Positions 23,730 to 36,450 of a stretch of DNA of 64,000 nucleotides are shown piece by piece. The notes below the pieces were generated by a model. That model was not told the origin of the DNA and did no database searches. It saw only the letters and a program-made list of their open reading frames with translations. The stretch lies in the NCBI GenBank assembly GCA_020081605.1, contig JAHREC010000011.1, forward strand, positions 3,658,001 to 3,722,000. Direction: 5' to 3'. This stretch comes from Albifimbria verrucaria (taxonomy: Eukaryota > Ascomycota > Sordariomycetes > Hypocreales > Stachybotryaceae). How positions within the stretch are numbered: position 1 is the first letter of the stretch; each line of letters starts with the position of its first letter. A program made the position numbers and the translations under genes.

Positions 23730-26700
23730 CTATTCCCTCGCCTTGTTGACACCCTCGCGAACAGCCGCAAGGATGAGGTCCTTGGCGATCTCTACACCCT
23801 CCTGGCTGCCGATGATCTCAATGGCCTCATCCTTGGCCTGGTCGCGGGGAACCTGGATCTTGCAGTTGCTCTGCTTGCGGATCGAGTTGACCTTCGATCC
23901 GTTGGGGCCAATGACGTGGCGGTAGGTCTTGGGGTCAGGCAGGATCAGGTAGCCAGTCGCGTCGTGCTTCTGGGCCTGCTCCAGTGCCTTCTGGATAGCC
24001 TCCTTCGCCTTGCCGACATTCTCGGGGTGCCCCTGAGAACCCAAGCAATGTCGCCGTCCTCTCCAGACCCAGCCTTGACTACCTTCCACGAATGGGCATC
24101 GGCAGTGGACTCGGCATCATCAGTAATCAGAGGCAAAGCTCCGCCGTCAGCTCGCGCAGACGCCTCGGGCTTGGCGGGGGTCGCCTGTCCAGCATGATCA
24201 ACGGTGACCTGGTAGTTGTTACGAAGCTGGCGGAAGAACTGCCCGTTGTTCGAGATGGCATGGTGAAGGCTGCGGGGAACCTGCACGGTCTCGCCCTGCT
24301 GCTGCTTGATCAGGCCCTCGATATGCTCCTTAGCCTTGGCAATGTTCTCCGGTCGACCAGCAATCTTGACGCCAGTCTTGCCATCGCCCTGGCGAGGACA
24401 TCGATGGAAACGGTGAACTTGGACTCCAGCTGACGCTTCGTCTCACCACCACGGCCAATGAGAGATCGGTGCTGGTCGATGGGGACATCCACAATCTCGG
24501 TGACCTGGCTCTCGCGCTCGGCAACGATTTCTTGGATGCGCTGGATGATCTTCTGGACGATATCAGTGCGGCCTTCCACCTTGATGCTGTTGCCATCGGC
24601 ATCCTGCTTGGGGAACTGGATGGTACGGGCGAGCTCGCGACGATCGTCAGATCCGCCGGCACCGACCACAATCTCTCGCAGAGTAGAACCTGAACGCATT
24701 TAGTCAGCTATGCTACTTTACAATTAGTTGTTTCGTGCTGTTGGACTTACCGTTGGCTCCAATCAAGGCCTTGTGGTACTTCTTATCAACGTCAATCGTC
24801 TGGACCACAGTGTCCTCGAAGACTGCCCTCTTGCTCTCCAGGATCTTCTTAGCTTCAGCAACCTGCTTAGCCGTACCCTTCAGCTGGATTTCGACAATGT
24901 CCGTATCACGGTCAGCTGGCACGTCAATTCGGGCACCAGTAGCCTGTCGAAGTTCGTCCAAAGCAGCACCGCCCTGGCCGATCAGAGAACCAACCTGCTT
25001 CTGCTGGACTGGGACAGTAGCAGTAGCAGAGTGCTCCTCAAGGTACTTGTGGAGCGAGAAAATCTCGTCACGAGCCTCATCAGCGCCCTTCTTGGGGCCT
25101 CGGATAATGACCTCATCAGGGGCCTGCTGGCGGCGTGGCTTACCGCCTTCCTCTGCACCCTCGGCCTCGTCGCTGGCGTTCTTGTTGGTACGGGGAAGAA
25201 GATGAGCACCTTGTATCTAGTCTGCAGACGGTTAATCTGGCCACCCTGAGCTCCGATCAGCTCCCTGTGGTACTTGGGGTCGATCTTGAGAACATGGGTC
25301 GTCTCATCCGCCAGAGTGCGGCCGAGACCCTGAATGTAGGAGCAGGCGGCCTCGGCCTTGGCCTTAGGACCCTTCAGCTCGACAGTGCCATCCTGCACCT
25401 GAATCTCGACATCGAAGCGGTCGCGGAGCTCCTTGATCTTGCTGCCTCCCTTACCAATAAGATGGTTGGCAAACTTCTGAGGGAAATCGAAGGTCAGAGT
25501 GAACCCACGTTCCTTGTCGTCCTCCTTCTCTTGCTCAACGAAGGCTTGGGCCTTGGCAGCAAGCGACTCCACGGCAGACTTAGGACCGCGGAGGGTGATA
25601 GTTGTGCCGACCTTTGTGACACGTACAGGAATCTGGTCGGAGCTGCGGTTCTCCTGTTCCTTCTTGATGAAGCGACGGAGTCTCTCGTGGAACTTCTGAG
25701 GAACATCCAGGGAAACACTGTCGAGGGCCTCCTGTTTGTTGATCAATTCAAGGATATGTTTCTGGGCATCCTCCAGTCCCTGTCTGAAGGCCTTGATCTC
25801 GGCGTCCGAGGGCTTTGTACGGGGAAGCTGGTATGCGCTATCGGTGGCGCCGGGGCCCTCGTAGACGAGAAGAACGGGAACATCACCCTCAGATGGCTCC
25901 GGCACCACAACATGGACACCAAAGTCCTGCTTCACCTTGGGCAAGATATCGTTGCGGAGGTGCTGGTGGAAGAAAGGATCCACGGAGACAGGCTGGACAC
26001 GAGCGGGCGGGTGGCCGTTGATGATGCCGGTGATTTCCGACTGTGCCCTGATGGCATTCTTACCCTCACGAGAGTAAAGCTCCCAAGGCAGGGCTCCGTC
26101 CTGGGAGAAAGGAGTGTTGATGTGGGTGTTGTAGAGCTTCTCGAGGCGCTCAATCTCCTTGCGCTGTCGCATGTAACGTGTGATGTTCGCAGCGTGGGCG
26201 GCAGCACCACCAGGGGCGTTGCGGTGGAATCGGCCAATGTCAATGTTGGACATCTGCATGCCCATGGCAAGGTCCATGGCACGCTCCAGGCCAGCCTGCA
26301 CTCGATCAGCAGGTCCAACGATCGTGACTAGATCGTCATCTTCGTCAGAAGGCAGCAGAATAGCACATCCAGTCTCGTTGAAGAAATCATCAATTGGGAC
26401 ACCGCGGTCGCCAATGATGAACTGGTGTCGGCCTCTCTGGATAGAGAGCTGCTCTGCCTCAAGCTGCTTGTGGAGTTCCGCTGCAACACGCTCGATTTCA
26501 GCTCGGGCCTTCTGAACGGCGGCTCGGTCACCGACGAGTTGAATGTGTTCCTCGTCAGCTCCAGGGGCCTGGAACAATGGTCGCTGGCCGGGAGCAGGAG
26601 CAGCGGGCACGGCGCTTGAAGAGAAAGCCTGGTGGGAAGGTACGCGGACTTGCACACCGTTGGCTTCCTCCAGAGCCCGAGCCAGGAGTTGCTGGGTCCT

Positions 26701-27680
26701 GCAATGAATGGGTAGAACGCGGCAGGAATACCTCGAACCTTGGTTTGGACGTTGGCAGATCGCTCACCAGCAATCTTCAGGATCTCGTTACGAGCAGAAG
26801 CGGCGGAGAGAGAGTTGCCCTCGACAATTACGTCGATCGTTGCATCGTCATCATCATCAACAGGCTGGTTCTCATCCACCTTGGGCAGCTGAATCTTGGC
26901 ACCAGTCTTCTCCTGGATGCTCTTGATGGTGGAACCACCCTTGCCGATAATGTGCGCACGCGCAGACTGGGGATGGGAACCTTAATGGACGTCTGGTAGT
27001 TGGTTAGCATCGTGCTTCATGGTTTGAAAACAACAAGACTTACACGAAGACCAATCTGCTGGACCAGGTCCTTCAGCGCCTGTTGAGCGACATCCTGGGG
27101 GCCGGTAGCGTCAAACTTGTAGCGACCATTGGAAGAAGTGGACATGGTGACATTGGCGCGGGACTTGCGGTTGAGGTCCTTGATGATATCGGGGATGGGC
27201 CTCTTGAGCTGGTTTCGGGGCATGATGTGTTGAGGCTCGATCGTGACAGTCTCGACATTGCGACCGGGGATAAACATGGAGGGAACAGATCCCTGGGAGG
27301 GTGTCGCAGCACCCGACGCAGGAGTCGACGAACCAGAGACTCCATTGGAGGCATTGCCGTTCGATTTGCCGTTGGTGTTGTTCTTAGCACCCCAGATAGG
27401 CGCCACGTTAGCACTCTTGCCCTTAGGGGCACCGAGCTCGGGAACAGTTCGTGAGATTGGGTGTCGATGGGGTTGGAAGCTGTCTGCTTCTGCTTGCCAG
27501 CAGCCTTGGCGCTGGCGGGTGCAGCCCAGGAACCGGATGCTTCGTTGGTCGGCTTGGGGGCAGGTCCTCATCGGGTGCATCCTCGACAGTCACATGGTGA
27601 GGAACCTCAGCATGCTTCTGCAGGAGCTGTTGAGCGGCGGAGAGCTCGCCAGTAGCAGCTTCGGAAACGTTGGAAGCCAT
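23730..27680 (-). CDS. SCP160: Multi-KH-domain RNA-binding protein (vigilin/Scp160 family)
   Basis: A polysome- and ER-associated RNA-binding protein built of tandem KH domains. At least eight GxxG loops are visible in order: IIGKGGS, IIGDRGV, LIGKGGSKI, LIGAQGG, LIGQGGA, LIGANGS, LIGRGGE and VIGPNGSKV. The N-terminus (MASNVSEAATGELSAAQQLL) is a low-complexity region with SSTPASGAATPSQG before the first KH. The C-terminus ends AAVREGVNKARE. Introns are 26993-27044 and 24690-24750; the second interrupts LIGANG/STLREI. Frame breaks near 24030, 24393, 25192-25195, 26640-26700, 26960 and 27450-27560 mostly fall in G/C runs, and the readings on either side continue the same KH domains. The in-frame ATG at 27680 is chosen over a longer upstream frame (to 27836), which lacks conservation and looks like leader. 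Confidence 0.9.
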
Positions 27681-30600
27681 GGTTGCAGGAGAGATATTGA
27701 CCAGAAGAGTGTTCGAGGGATGTGGATACAGTAATGGGGATGTCACGATGACTACTCTAGAAAGGGGAGAACCATTAGCCATTGTCGACAGGTGACGGTC
27801 GGGGAAGCCCAGGCGGATGCACTTAGTGTCGGACATAGGGCTGACTTACATGAGCTGTCGGACTGCAGAACAGAACGGCGGTTCCTGTCAAAGGGTCTTG
27901 GAGGCTAAGACTGGATATTGGGACGATTTGACAAATTCAAGGGGACTGTGTTGCCTAGTACATTGCGCACATAGACAGCAACAGAATACGATGACCGGTG
28001 ACCAAGAGGAGAAAACCAGAGATGTAGCCGAGACCAGAGGGATTGGAGGAGGGTGGCGTGGGAGAGATGATGGAGATGCGGCGTTGCGAGGGACAGTTGA
28101 GGGTGATGTGGAAGTTCCTCCAGCTTCTCCAGGCCGTCCGTTTTTCCTTGCCGCAGGGATCCGATGGGCGCATCGGAGCCACTTTGAAGCGGCCCCCACC
28201 AAAGTTACATGAAGCTTGGGCCAACAGGGGTACTGAGGTACGTATCGCCAACGGCTGCTCTCTCAAGGGAGAGGCCAAGGGGAGACCGGGAGAGGGAGGG
28301 AGGGCGTAGGGTAGGTTTGGGGCCATTGTCACGAGATCAGTCATGTGAGTTTGTGGTATGTACTAGCCAGTGCTAGAAGTATCTGGTGGGAGAGCCTCCC
28401 TTGGTGAGAGTTACCAGGCGCATGTACCTAAGATAACCCTCTCTCGGGCTTTTCCAATCCCACTAACCCATCTCTCAACAACAAAGGAGGATGACGTTAT
28501 CATTCGTATTATCAAGTGGCGCTGGATGGAGCAATTGCACCCGAATCGCCTCTCATTCGGCGAAGACAGCGGACGCCCACAGACGTCTAGTCGAGTCGCC
28601 TCCTAACCTACCTAGAATTCGGTCAAATGCCACCTTTGACTTCGTGAACCTACCAAACTTACCGTTGCGTACCTGAACTCTAACCTCAGCAGTAGCTTGA
28701 TGACCCGACGATAGTTTGGCCATTATACCTGCTAGCTTGCTTCGGCAATGGGAACACCTGGCCCGTACCATAAATAAAGCAGCTACCGAGCCATTGGCAA
28801 CCCGTTCCGGGAGAGGATCCAATGCAGCCAGAGCAATGCAATGAGCGACTTACAACCAAAACGCGGGCCTTAACTTGTTCGCCTATCCATCCCATGTAGG
28901 GTAGGCGTCAACAAAGCAGACCATCCCCATCTCAACTTAGTGGGCGGTTCGGTGGTTACCTGTAATCGTCCAAACGTGAAGGCCTAGCGTGAATTATACG
29001 ACCCTCAGCTTGGACATACGCGCCCCAATGCGTTTCGGGATTGACTACTGATCTCATGGCATGCCGATGCTGCCCAGGCCCGTACAACCTCCACATCGCA
29101 GTAACATGCTCGTAAGAACCCGAAGCTGCAGTGGACCTATGAAATATCCGACCCATAGTAACACCAAACAGATTGGCCATATTATTAAAGCATTGGTCAT
29201 GAGAAATAGGTATGCTCTGGCAGCTTTGGTAGGCTCACACATGCTACATGTGAGGGGACAGGCGCCCAATGCGAGGCCACGGCAATCCTCTGCAGCGACG
29301 TCCATCACTATGACTGCAGCCTGACAACAACGCAGCAAGGGTAACGCCGTAGGTGCGTTGGCAAAGGGCCTGGTTGCAATTAGACTCAATTGTCCCAGGA
29401 CCTGTGTATGAGGAGAGAGGAATTGAGGCAAGACGATGATTTCTGCCTCCCCAGAACAGGCCCAGACAGCCGAGAACAACCAAACAGGTTTCAATCGTTG
29501 TTGGTCCCGAAGTGACTTCATTTTTTATCCCTCCGCGGCAAGGGTCAAGATGACGACTCACCCCTGCCATGTCGGTCATCGACCCGTCACAGGGCATTTG
29601 AGTCTGTGGATTACGAATGCTGGAAAATTTAGGTTCCCCTCTTGAGTGCATCGATTTCTTCTTGTTAAGCATGCAATCCGTAGGATGCGAATAATCCAGA
29701 CTGACATTGAGGCATGTGGTATTCGAGGACATGCCCAACGTCAGCCAAGCAGGTACATGAAGATCAGAGAAATGACCAAGCTGCCGGTTGATCAGTGGGC
29801 TGAGGATCCATGTACCGGCCTACCGAGCCAGACACGGCCGGCTTCGAGCTGGCCCCCTCCAAAAGCAAGAAGCCGCAATCCTTTTCTTAAACAGGGATGT
29901 GCCATGGTCATCAAACCCCACCAATTTCGTACCTTGTGTAAACACTTGATCCAAGCTCGCTTGATATCGAAGAGAACGTGGTTCGGATCGCGATGCTAGT
30001 ATAATTAGCAGTTCATGCCGTGGGTGGAAACGGGGCCGGTTTAACCAACAGCGGAAGAAAATATCGCGATCCAAGCTGGCGGCGGGCAGCTCAATAACAA
30101 AGGAGCTCAGTGAATACAACACTAGACGTCGAGAGGGTCTTTGTATAAGAGGGAGCAAATAAATCGCTCCCAAACATGATTTGTTTTGCCATCAAACAAC
30201 CCTGAAACCGTGAAACATGTTCAAGGTAGACACGGTCCAGTACAGTACAATAGACCCTGAATGAAAGACGAATACCACGTCGCTGAATCCAAGCGCCTTC
30301 CCTCAATCTAATATCCGGGATCCAGTGTGCAGACTCCCCATCGTGGGGCTGCAGTAATGAAGTACCTAGCTTAGTGTGACGTTACGGAAATTGGGACTGT
30401 GCCGCACACTGTAGGCACCAAGAAGAGGAAAGATGAAAAAAAAAAAAAAAAGGATGGTTTTTTTCTTTGTCCAAAGTGAAAAAGCTTGAATGGACAAAGC
30501 ACCCGCTTTTCAATCTCTTGCATTTTTTTCTTTTCTTTTGTCCAGTTTTCTGCTTCTCTACCTGTTTCCTCTACCTTTGCTGCATGCCTAGCCTGGTTTC

Positions 30601-31999
30601 CAATGTGTTCGATAACTCCGTGGAGGCGCATGTATGTATACGTATGTCATGCCAAAGGCACGTTATTAAGGGGTTTTAAACATGGATCAAGAAAGGTCGA
30701 TGCTTTTGTACCTTGCTTGATCGAAACATGTATAAAAAAGAGGCGCCTATTCTGAGTGAGATGCATTTCTAATTCAAGGTCCATCATTGTAATTACAGAC
30801 AGCGCAACATGAGTGGTGTGCACAGCATACAGTTAAGGATCAGTGCTAATATTGTGGGATGCGCCATGTAGCACTTACTGTAGGTACCTGCATTGCACAG
30901 TGTGCGCAACAAGGAGGGGAACCACCAAACAAACTGTCAACAACAGCCCACCACCACCACCACTACCACCACCTCTTTGGCCGTGATCCCTCTTTTGCTC
31001 ATCCCACCACACCGCACCCCGGTCACGGTCACGCTCTCTTCCTCGCAGGCTCATCTCATTTAAAGACCATTGTCTGTCCGTCCGTCCGTGCTATGGGTTC
31101 GCGTACGATCCAGCCTTGGACCTTGTCGCTCCGGTTCCTTCTCAGCGACTGACCGCCTGGCTCGAGCTCTGTCGCGAAACCGCAAGCCCCCCTCTCCACC
31201 ACTTACGGTTACCCGCCAGCCCCGATCACCCAGATAGTTGGTTACTCTACGGATACAGTTGCTCCACAGCTGCATTGTTGGCCGAGTAGACTACCTGACC
31301 TTGGCATCCACCCGCCCATCCTTAAGGTACCCATTCTATACCCAGAAATCCACTCCTCCCATCACCTCATCCCTCCCAGCCTTGGTCCCCAGAATCCGGG
31401 CAGCGACACGCACACGCAAAACCACATAGCTACTTTGCTTGCATTGAGAGCCAGTGAGTCCGTCCTCTCCTTGATTTGATTCGATTCGCCTGCCTTGCCT
31501 TGCCTTGCCTCGCCTCACCTCGCCTACACAAGGTACCGTACCCTTCCTTACCTTGGCCTTCCTTCCTTCCTTGCCTTAGTTTCTTCTTCACTCGGCCTCA
31601 AGATCCTGATGCCCCTCGCCTGTCCAACCTTGAGCCAGCTACACACACCCATCCTCTCTCCTTGGGGCCACTCGTTTTGTTTTAACTTGCCTACACGACT
31701 TGACAACAACCTTGGTTTTCCCCATCTTTTTCCCCTTCCAACTCCCCGATCACCGTGCCTTACCTACCTGCACTCACCTTGCCTTGCCTTACCTCATCTG
31801 CTTGTCTTGGGCCAGCTGCGACCGACACAACCACCACCCAAATTAGCAGCTAGCTAGACTCCCGCACCCGCCTGGAACCGACGCTTGGTCGCCTCCAAAA
31901 CGGACCCCAAAAGCCCGCCTTAGTTGTCCCCCTCTCTTCGTCCACCCTCCGGTCCATGTTCCTTTCTGCTTCTGAGACCTCTCCAGGCCAAGGTCTATC
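27681..31999. other. Gene-free interval of 4.3 kb
   Basis: Divergent upstream regions of SCP160 and the PAK kinase. It holds AGGTACCT (30882-30889), a 16-A run (30437-30452), CCGT tandem units near 31078-31090, and a CT-rich leader with CCTTG/CCTCG repeats near 31493-31530. The longest open frame (minus, 29244-29738) shows no domain. Confidence 0.4.
30437..30452 (+). repeat. Poly(A) run
   Basis: Sixteen consecutive A in intergenic DNA. The exact length is unreliable given the homopolymer errors elsewhere in the window. Confidence 0.7.
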
Positions 32000-34752
32000 A
32001 TGGACAGCCAAGTTAACCCTCTCAACGGTATTTCGCAGCGTCGCAGACTCACCAAGAAACCACCTCCCCACCAGCACAAGCGAGCCTCTTCCGGCGTCGA
32101 TGCTGGTCCGGACGCCCTATACATACAGACTAAGCGCAGCTCCCAGAGCCTGAGGCGCGCCCCGAGCGCTCCACACGCCCGCTCGACTCATTCAAATCAG
32201 TCCAACGCCTCGTCCCCAAGGCACCCTCCCGCGGCTCAGCGGTCGGATCCATCCCCATCACCCCCAGGGCGAGTTTCCTGTCTCCCACAACTTCGCCTAC
32301 CCTCTCCCTCAGCGCACCAACGGCGTCGCCAAGCCACAACCCAGCCCTGCCGCTCCCGACGACCTCATCGGCGCGCCATTTGACGGCGCTGCCATCTTGA
32401 ACCGAATCGAGGCCACAAAGACGGCTGCGCCCTCGCAAGCCGCCCCGCGCCAGAACGTTCCTCCCCGCTCGTCAAGGCCGGCACCGATCCCCGCATCGCT
32501 TCCCCGAGACTGCGGACGTCGACCAGCTTCAGTAACATGGATCCTTCGATAGCCGAGAAAGTTCAGGGCGGGAGGCAAGCGTCGGACGGCGCCTCTGCCG
32601 GCCCTAAGCGCTTCTCCGACGAGGCGAAGGAGGGCAGAACTGGCGTTTTGCGCAAGAAGTCTGGCTTCTCCGGCTTCATGAACAGTTTGGTGGGGTCGCC
32701 CAAGAAGCCTGTCATCTCTGCGCCCGAAAACCCAGTCTGGGTCACCCACGTGGGATACGACAGCGTGACTGGGCAATTTACGGTCAGTATTGCCACGAGC
32801 TTCCCGGCTCTTGTTCCCCTCCAACCCCGGCTGCTGACTGCGTTGACTCTTAGGGTCTACCGAAAGAATGGCAGCGCCTGATCAACGAGAGTGGTATCTC
32901 AGAGAAGGAAAGACGAGAGAACCCTCAGACCATGGTTGATATCCTGCAGTTCTACAAGGAGACTACAGAACGGCCTCCCGAGTATCAAATGCTCGAGAAG
33001 TTCCATCAGGCTGGTTCTCCGGATCCACAGGGATATGCCACCCCTCTGTCCAATCCTACATCTCCGGGCATGTACCCGACGAGTTATATGGGTATGTCCC
33101 CGACCACCAATCCACCTCCGAGCCCTAGGTTTCCAACTGTGAATCATGAAGGAAGTTTTGAGAATCCCCGAGCTCCGCCGCCCATCCCCGCCACGAAAAG
33201 CCACACCGGCCCTGCCAAGGACCTGCTACCCAGCCGTCCGGCTCCGAAGCCTCCCGTTAGCATGAACAACCGGCCCATCCATCAAAACGCATACTCGACC
33301 AAGGACTCCGGCATTGGCATATCACAACCGAGCGATGACCTGTCCGTTACGAGCCCCGTCGGCCCCAAGGAGGGTGCCCCATGCTTCCTGAGGAACACCG
33401 TTCGAGATCGAATTCACGCGTTGCAGTACCTCCGCCATATGACACGCAGAATGCCCAAGCTAACCAAGCCGCCCAGGCCACGGCCTACCAGCAGCAATTA
33501 ATGCAACAGCAGCAGGAACAGGCTTTGGCCCAAGCCCAAGCCGCCATGTCCGGCCAAGTCGCCCGTGCTCCGAGCAAGAGGCAGCCACCCCATTCCCCGC
33601 GGTCCCTGTTGCGCACCAAGGACACGGCTATGGCCGAGTCCCCGAGGCAAACGGTGCACCTGCCGCCTCGCGCCAACAGCCAGTCCAACAACCAGCTCCT
33701 GGTGCCCTCCTAGTGCCCGACCCCGACACAGAGCTCGCCCAAGCAACGGCCTGGATGTAGTAGCAGCTCTTAAACGCATCTGTAGCGAAGGAGACCCCGA
33801 GAAATCTTCCGTAACTTCAACAAGATTGGTCAAGGCGCGTCTGGTGGTGTTTATACCGGCTACGAGCGAGGCACCAACCGCTTGGTTGCTATTAAACAGA
33901 TGAACCTCGAGCAGCAGCCCAAGAAGGATTTGATCATCAACGAGATTCTTGTCATGAAGGACAGCTCCCATCCTAACATCGTCAACTTCATCGACAGCTA
34001 TCTTTGCGGTGGGGAGCTTTGGGTTGTTATGGAATATATGGAAGGCGGCAGCCTTACGGATGTTGTCACCTTCAATATTATGACGGAAGGCCAGATTGCC
34101 TCCGTATGCAGAGAGACGCTGAAGGGCCTGCAGCATCTCCATTCTAAAGGTGTAATTCACCGCGACATCAAGTCGGACAATATCCTCCTCTCCAACGAGG
34201 GTAACATCAAACTGAGTAGGTTCTTCGTTTCTGATGCAACTCATTTCAAGTTCATTAACATTGCATAGCCGATTTTGGTTTCTGTGCGACTATCAACGAG
34301 GCCCAGAACAAGCGCACTACTATGGTAGGTACACCCTACTGGATGGCACCGGAAGTCGTTACCCGCAAAGAGTATGGGCGCAAGGTAGACATCTGGTCAT
34401 TAGGTATCATGGCTATTGAGATGATCGAGGGTGAACCTCCGTACCTTACCGAATCGCCACTGCGGGCTTTGTGGCTGATTGCAACGACTGGAACTCCTCG
34501 ATTAAAAACGAGGAGGATCTGTCCCCTGTTTTCAAAGACTTCTTATACTTTGCTCTTAAGGTGGACCCTGAGAAGCGTGCCAGCGCGCATGATTTGTTGA
34601 GAGTAAGACATATCCCTTGGCCTGTATCATGGTGAGACTAATTCGCAATGCAGCATGACTTTATGAAACTATGTGTCGACTTGGGACAGCTATCGCCACT
34701 GGTCCGAGCTGCTCGCGAGCAGCGCGCCCAGGAGAAAGCCCGCAAGGCTTAG
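32000..34752 (+). CDS. STE20: Ste20/PAK-family p21-activated protein kinase
   Basis: A Ser/Thr kinase activated by Cdc42/Rac, acting in polarity, mating and filamentous MAPK signalling. A Ser/Pro-rich N-terminus ([20 protein letters not shown]) is followed by a CRIB domain, [28 protein letters not shown], split by intron 32783-32853. Next come a long Pro/Gln-rich linker with polyQ around 33500-33535 and the kinase domain. Kinase marks are [46 protein letters not shown] and [17 protein letters not shown]. Other introns are 34216-34268 (before DFG) and 34603-34653. I find no PH domain before the CRIB, which favours the Ste20 type over Cla4. Frame breaks lie near 32230, in 32340-32540, 33385, 33700-33830 and at the A run 34504-34508. 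The N-terminal and linker sequences are therefore partly uncertain. Confidence 0.85.
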
Positions 34753-36450
34753 TGGGCTGTCCTAGTTATCTTTTCCCTCGAAGGGCTCTGATACCCGATT
34801 GCGAAGAACGAAAGCCAACCTTTGTCCACTTCGTGATCAAGCTTGGTTTTTGCAGGATTACGAACGAATCTACACTCGATGTCAAACATTAACGATATGC
34901 AAGAACGTTATCCTACCCCGTCAACGAACAAAGGCCGGATACGCTGCGTGGTTCGACACCATTTTGGTCAACTTTATATCTGAGAGATCTATTGTTGCAT
35001 ACTTGAAGCCGAGTACGCGGTGGCTTGGCCAGAGCTACTGCCATGGATGGGGTGCTTTCGTCTACATATGAACGACCATTAGGCCTCTTTTTTCTCCATT
35101 TCTTCATGGGTTGTTCCTTTGTGAACACACTGCTTCCCTTTTCTTTACTGGGGACAGTGCGTGCACTGCACGAATCGCCTTACGATATGCTTCTTGCACC
35201 TGTCTTTGTAGCACAGCCATCCGTTTTGGTTAAACAGCAACTGGAAACAAAAGTTTTTACAGCAATAGCTTCATGATGGATGTCTATTTTATATAGATAA
35301 TTCCTCTCCTGCTAGCTCAACAGCGAGATCGAGTTGAGGCAATTGGATCTGCTAAATCTGGACTTTGTTTTCTTGGGAGCATGATAGTCTCTCTGCTCGG
35401 GGAGACCGCTATACACTATTTTAGATCTTTTCTGATGGGAATTTGGGGGTTATCAAAGCCGTTTTGGGATGGCCCCATTATATCATTATTCATATTCTGG
35501 GAATGGAATTGAAGGGGAAAGACGAAACTCATCAGATCATATTATGTTTTTAGGCTGTTAGCCTCAAGTTAGTTCAGACAGCTGTTCACAAAATACCCGG
35601 AGGGCTGTTGTGTCCCGCGAGTATACACAAGGGAGGAAAACGCGTGGGACACGGGAGTGTGTTGCAGTAGCAATCTCAACTTTTCCTAAGATTTTTCTTT
35701 CGCCTTTGCTCCTTGACGAGATGCGTGGCTAAAGTGAAAACCACGCAGCAGTATACGGCCACCCCATCCCCAATAGCTTCATGTTGAGTTCGAGAACCGC
35801 GAAACCGGCTGTATTAGAAGTTGCACTGAATCACATCCGATACATGGCTTGGCACATTTTCAAAGGGATGGTTATCTGTGACTAGCCGCGCATTTCAATA
35901 AGTGGGATACATGGTGTTTATTCACTGCCAGTAGCCCGGGTGTGCTGGCCAAGGCCAGATGTTGACGAGGCGGCCCGTTTGTTACATTTCACAGAAGCAT
36001 TGAAAGAGGAAGATATGTTGGTCAATAACCAGTGTAGGTCCATTATTGATTACTCTCGCGTATTCTGTCTATATACCAGAAGAGGTAACCTCAGCTCGCC
36101 TGCTCTATCAGCTGTCTAAGCTGTTTTATGTTCATCTCTATGGTTGACCCTTGTTCACCCACAACTCGGGGATGCCAATGAAAAAAGCTGAAAAGATCCT
36201 GAACTCCGAACAAGACTTGAAAAGAAATTTCATGACAAAATGAGCCATGTTCGACAAGCTGTCGATTGTTGGTATTTTCCTCCTGTAACCCTTTTGATTC
36301 CATGCACGTATGCAGACCACCTTCCAATACCAAGAAAACCCGCTGGGCCAGAATGCTGGAAAGTTTCGAGCTGCAGATGCCGGATGCGCATACAAACGCT
36401 ATGCACGATGTGAAGCCAGGCTAATGCAGAATGGCCTCCAAAAATACTGC
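34753..36450. other. Convergent intergenic region of 1.7 kb
   Basis: 3' sides of the kinase and SDR genes. The DNA is A/T-rich from 35.3 to 36.3 kb and no coding frame is supported. Confidence 0.4.

Noticed and set aside
27681..27836. Longer Scp160 N-terminus from the ATG at 27836
   Set aside because: The extra residues look like translated leader; MASNVSEAATGEL at 27680 is the natural start.
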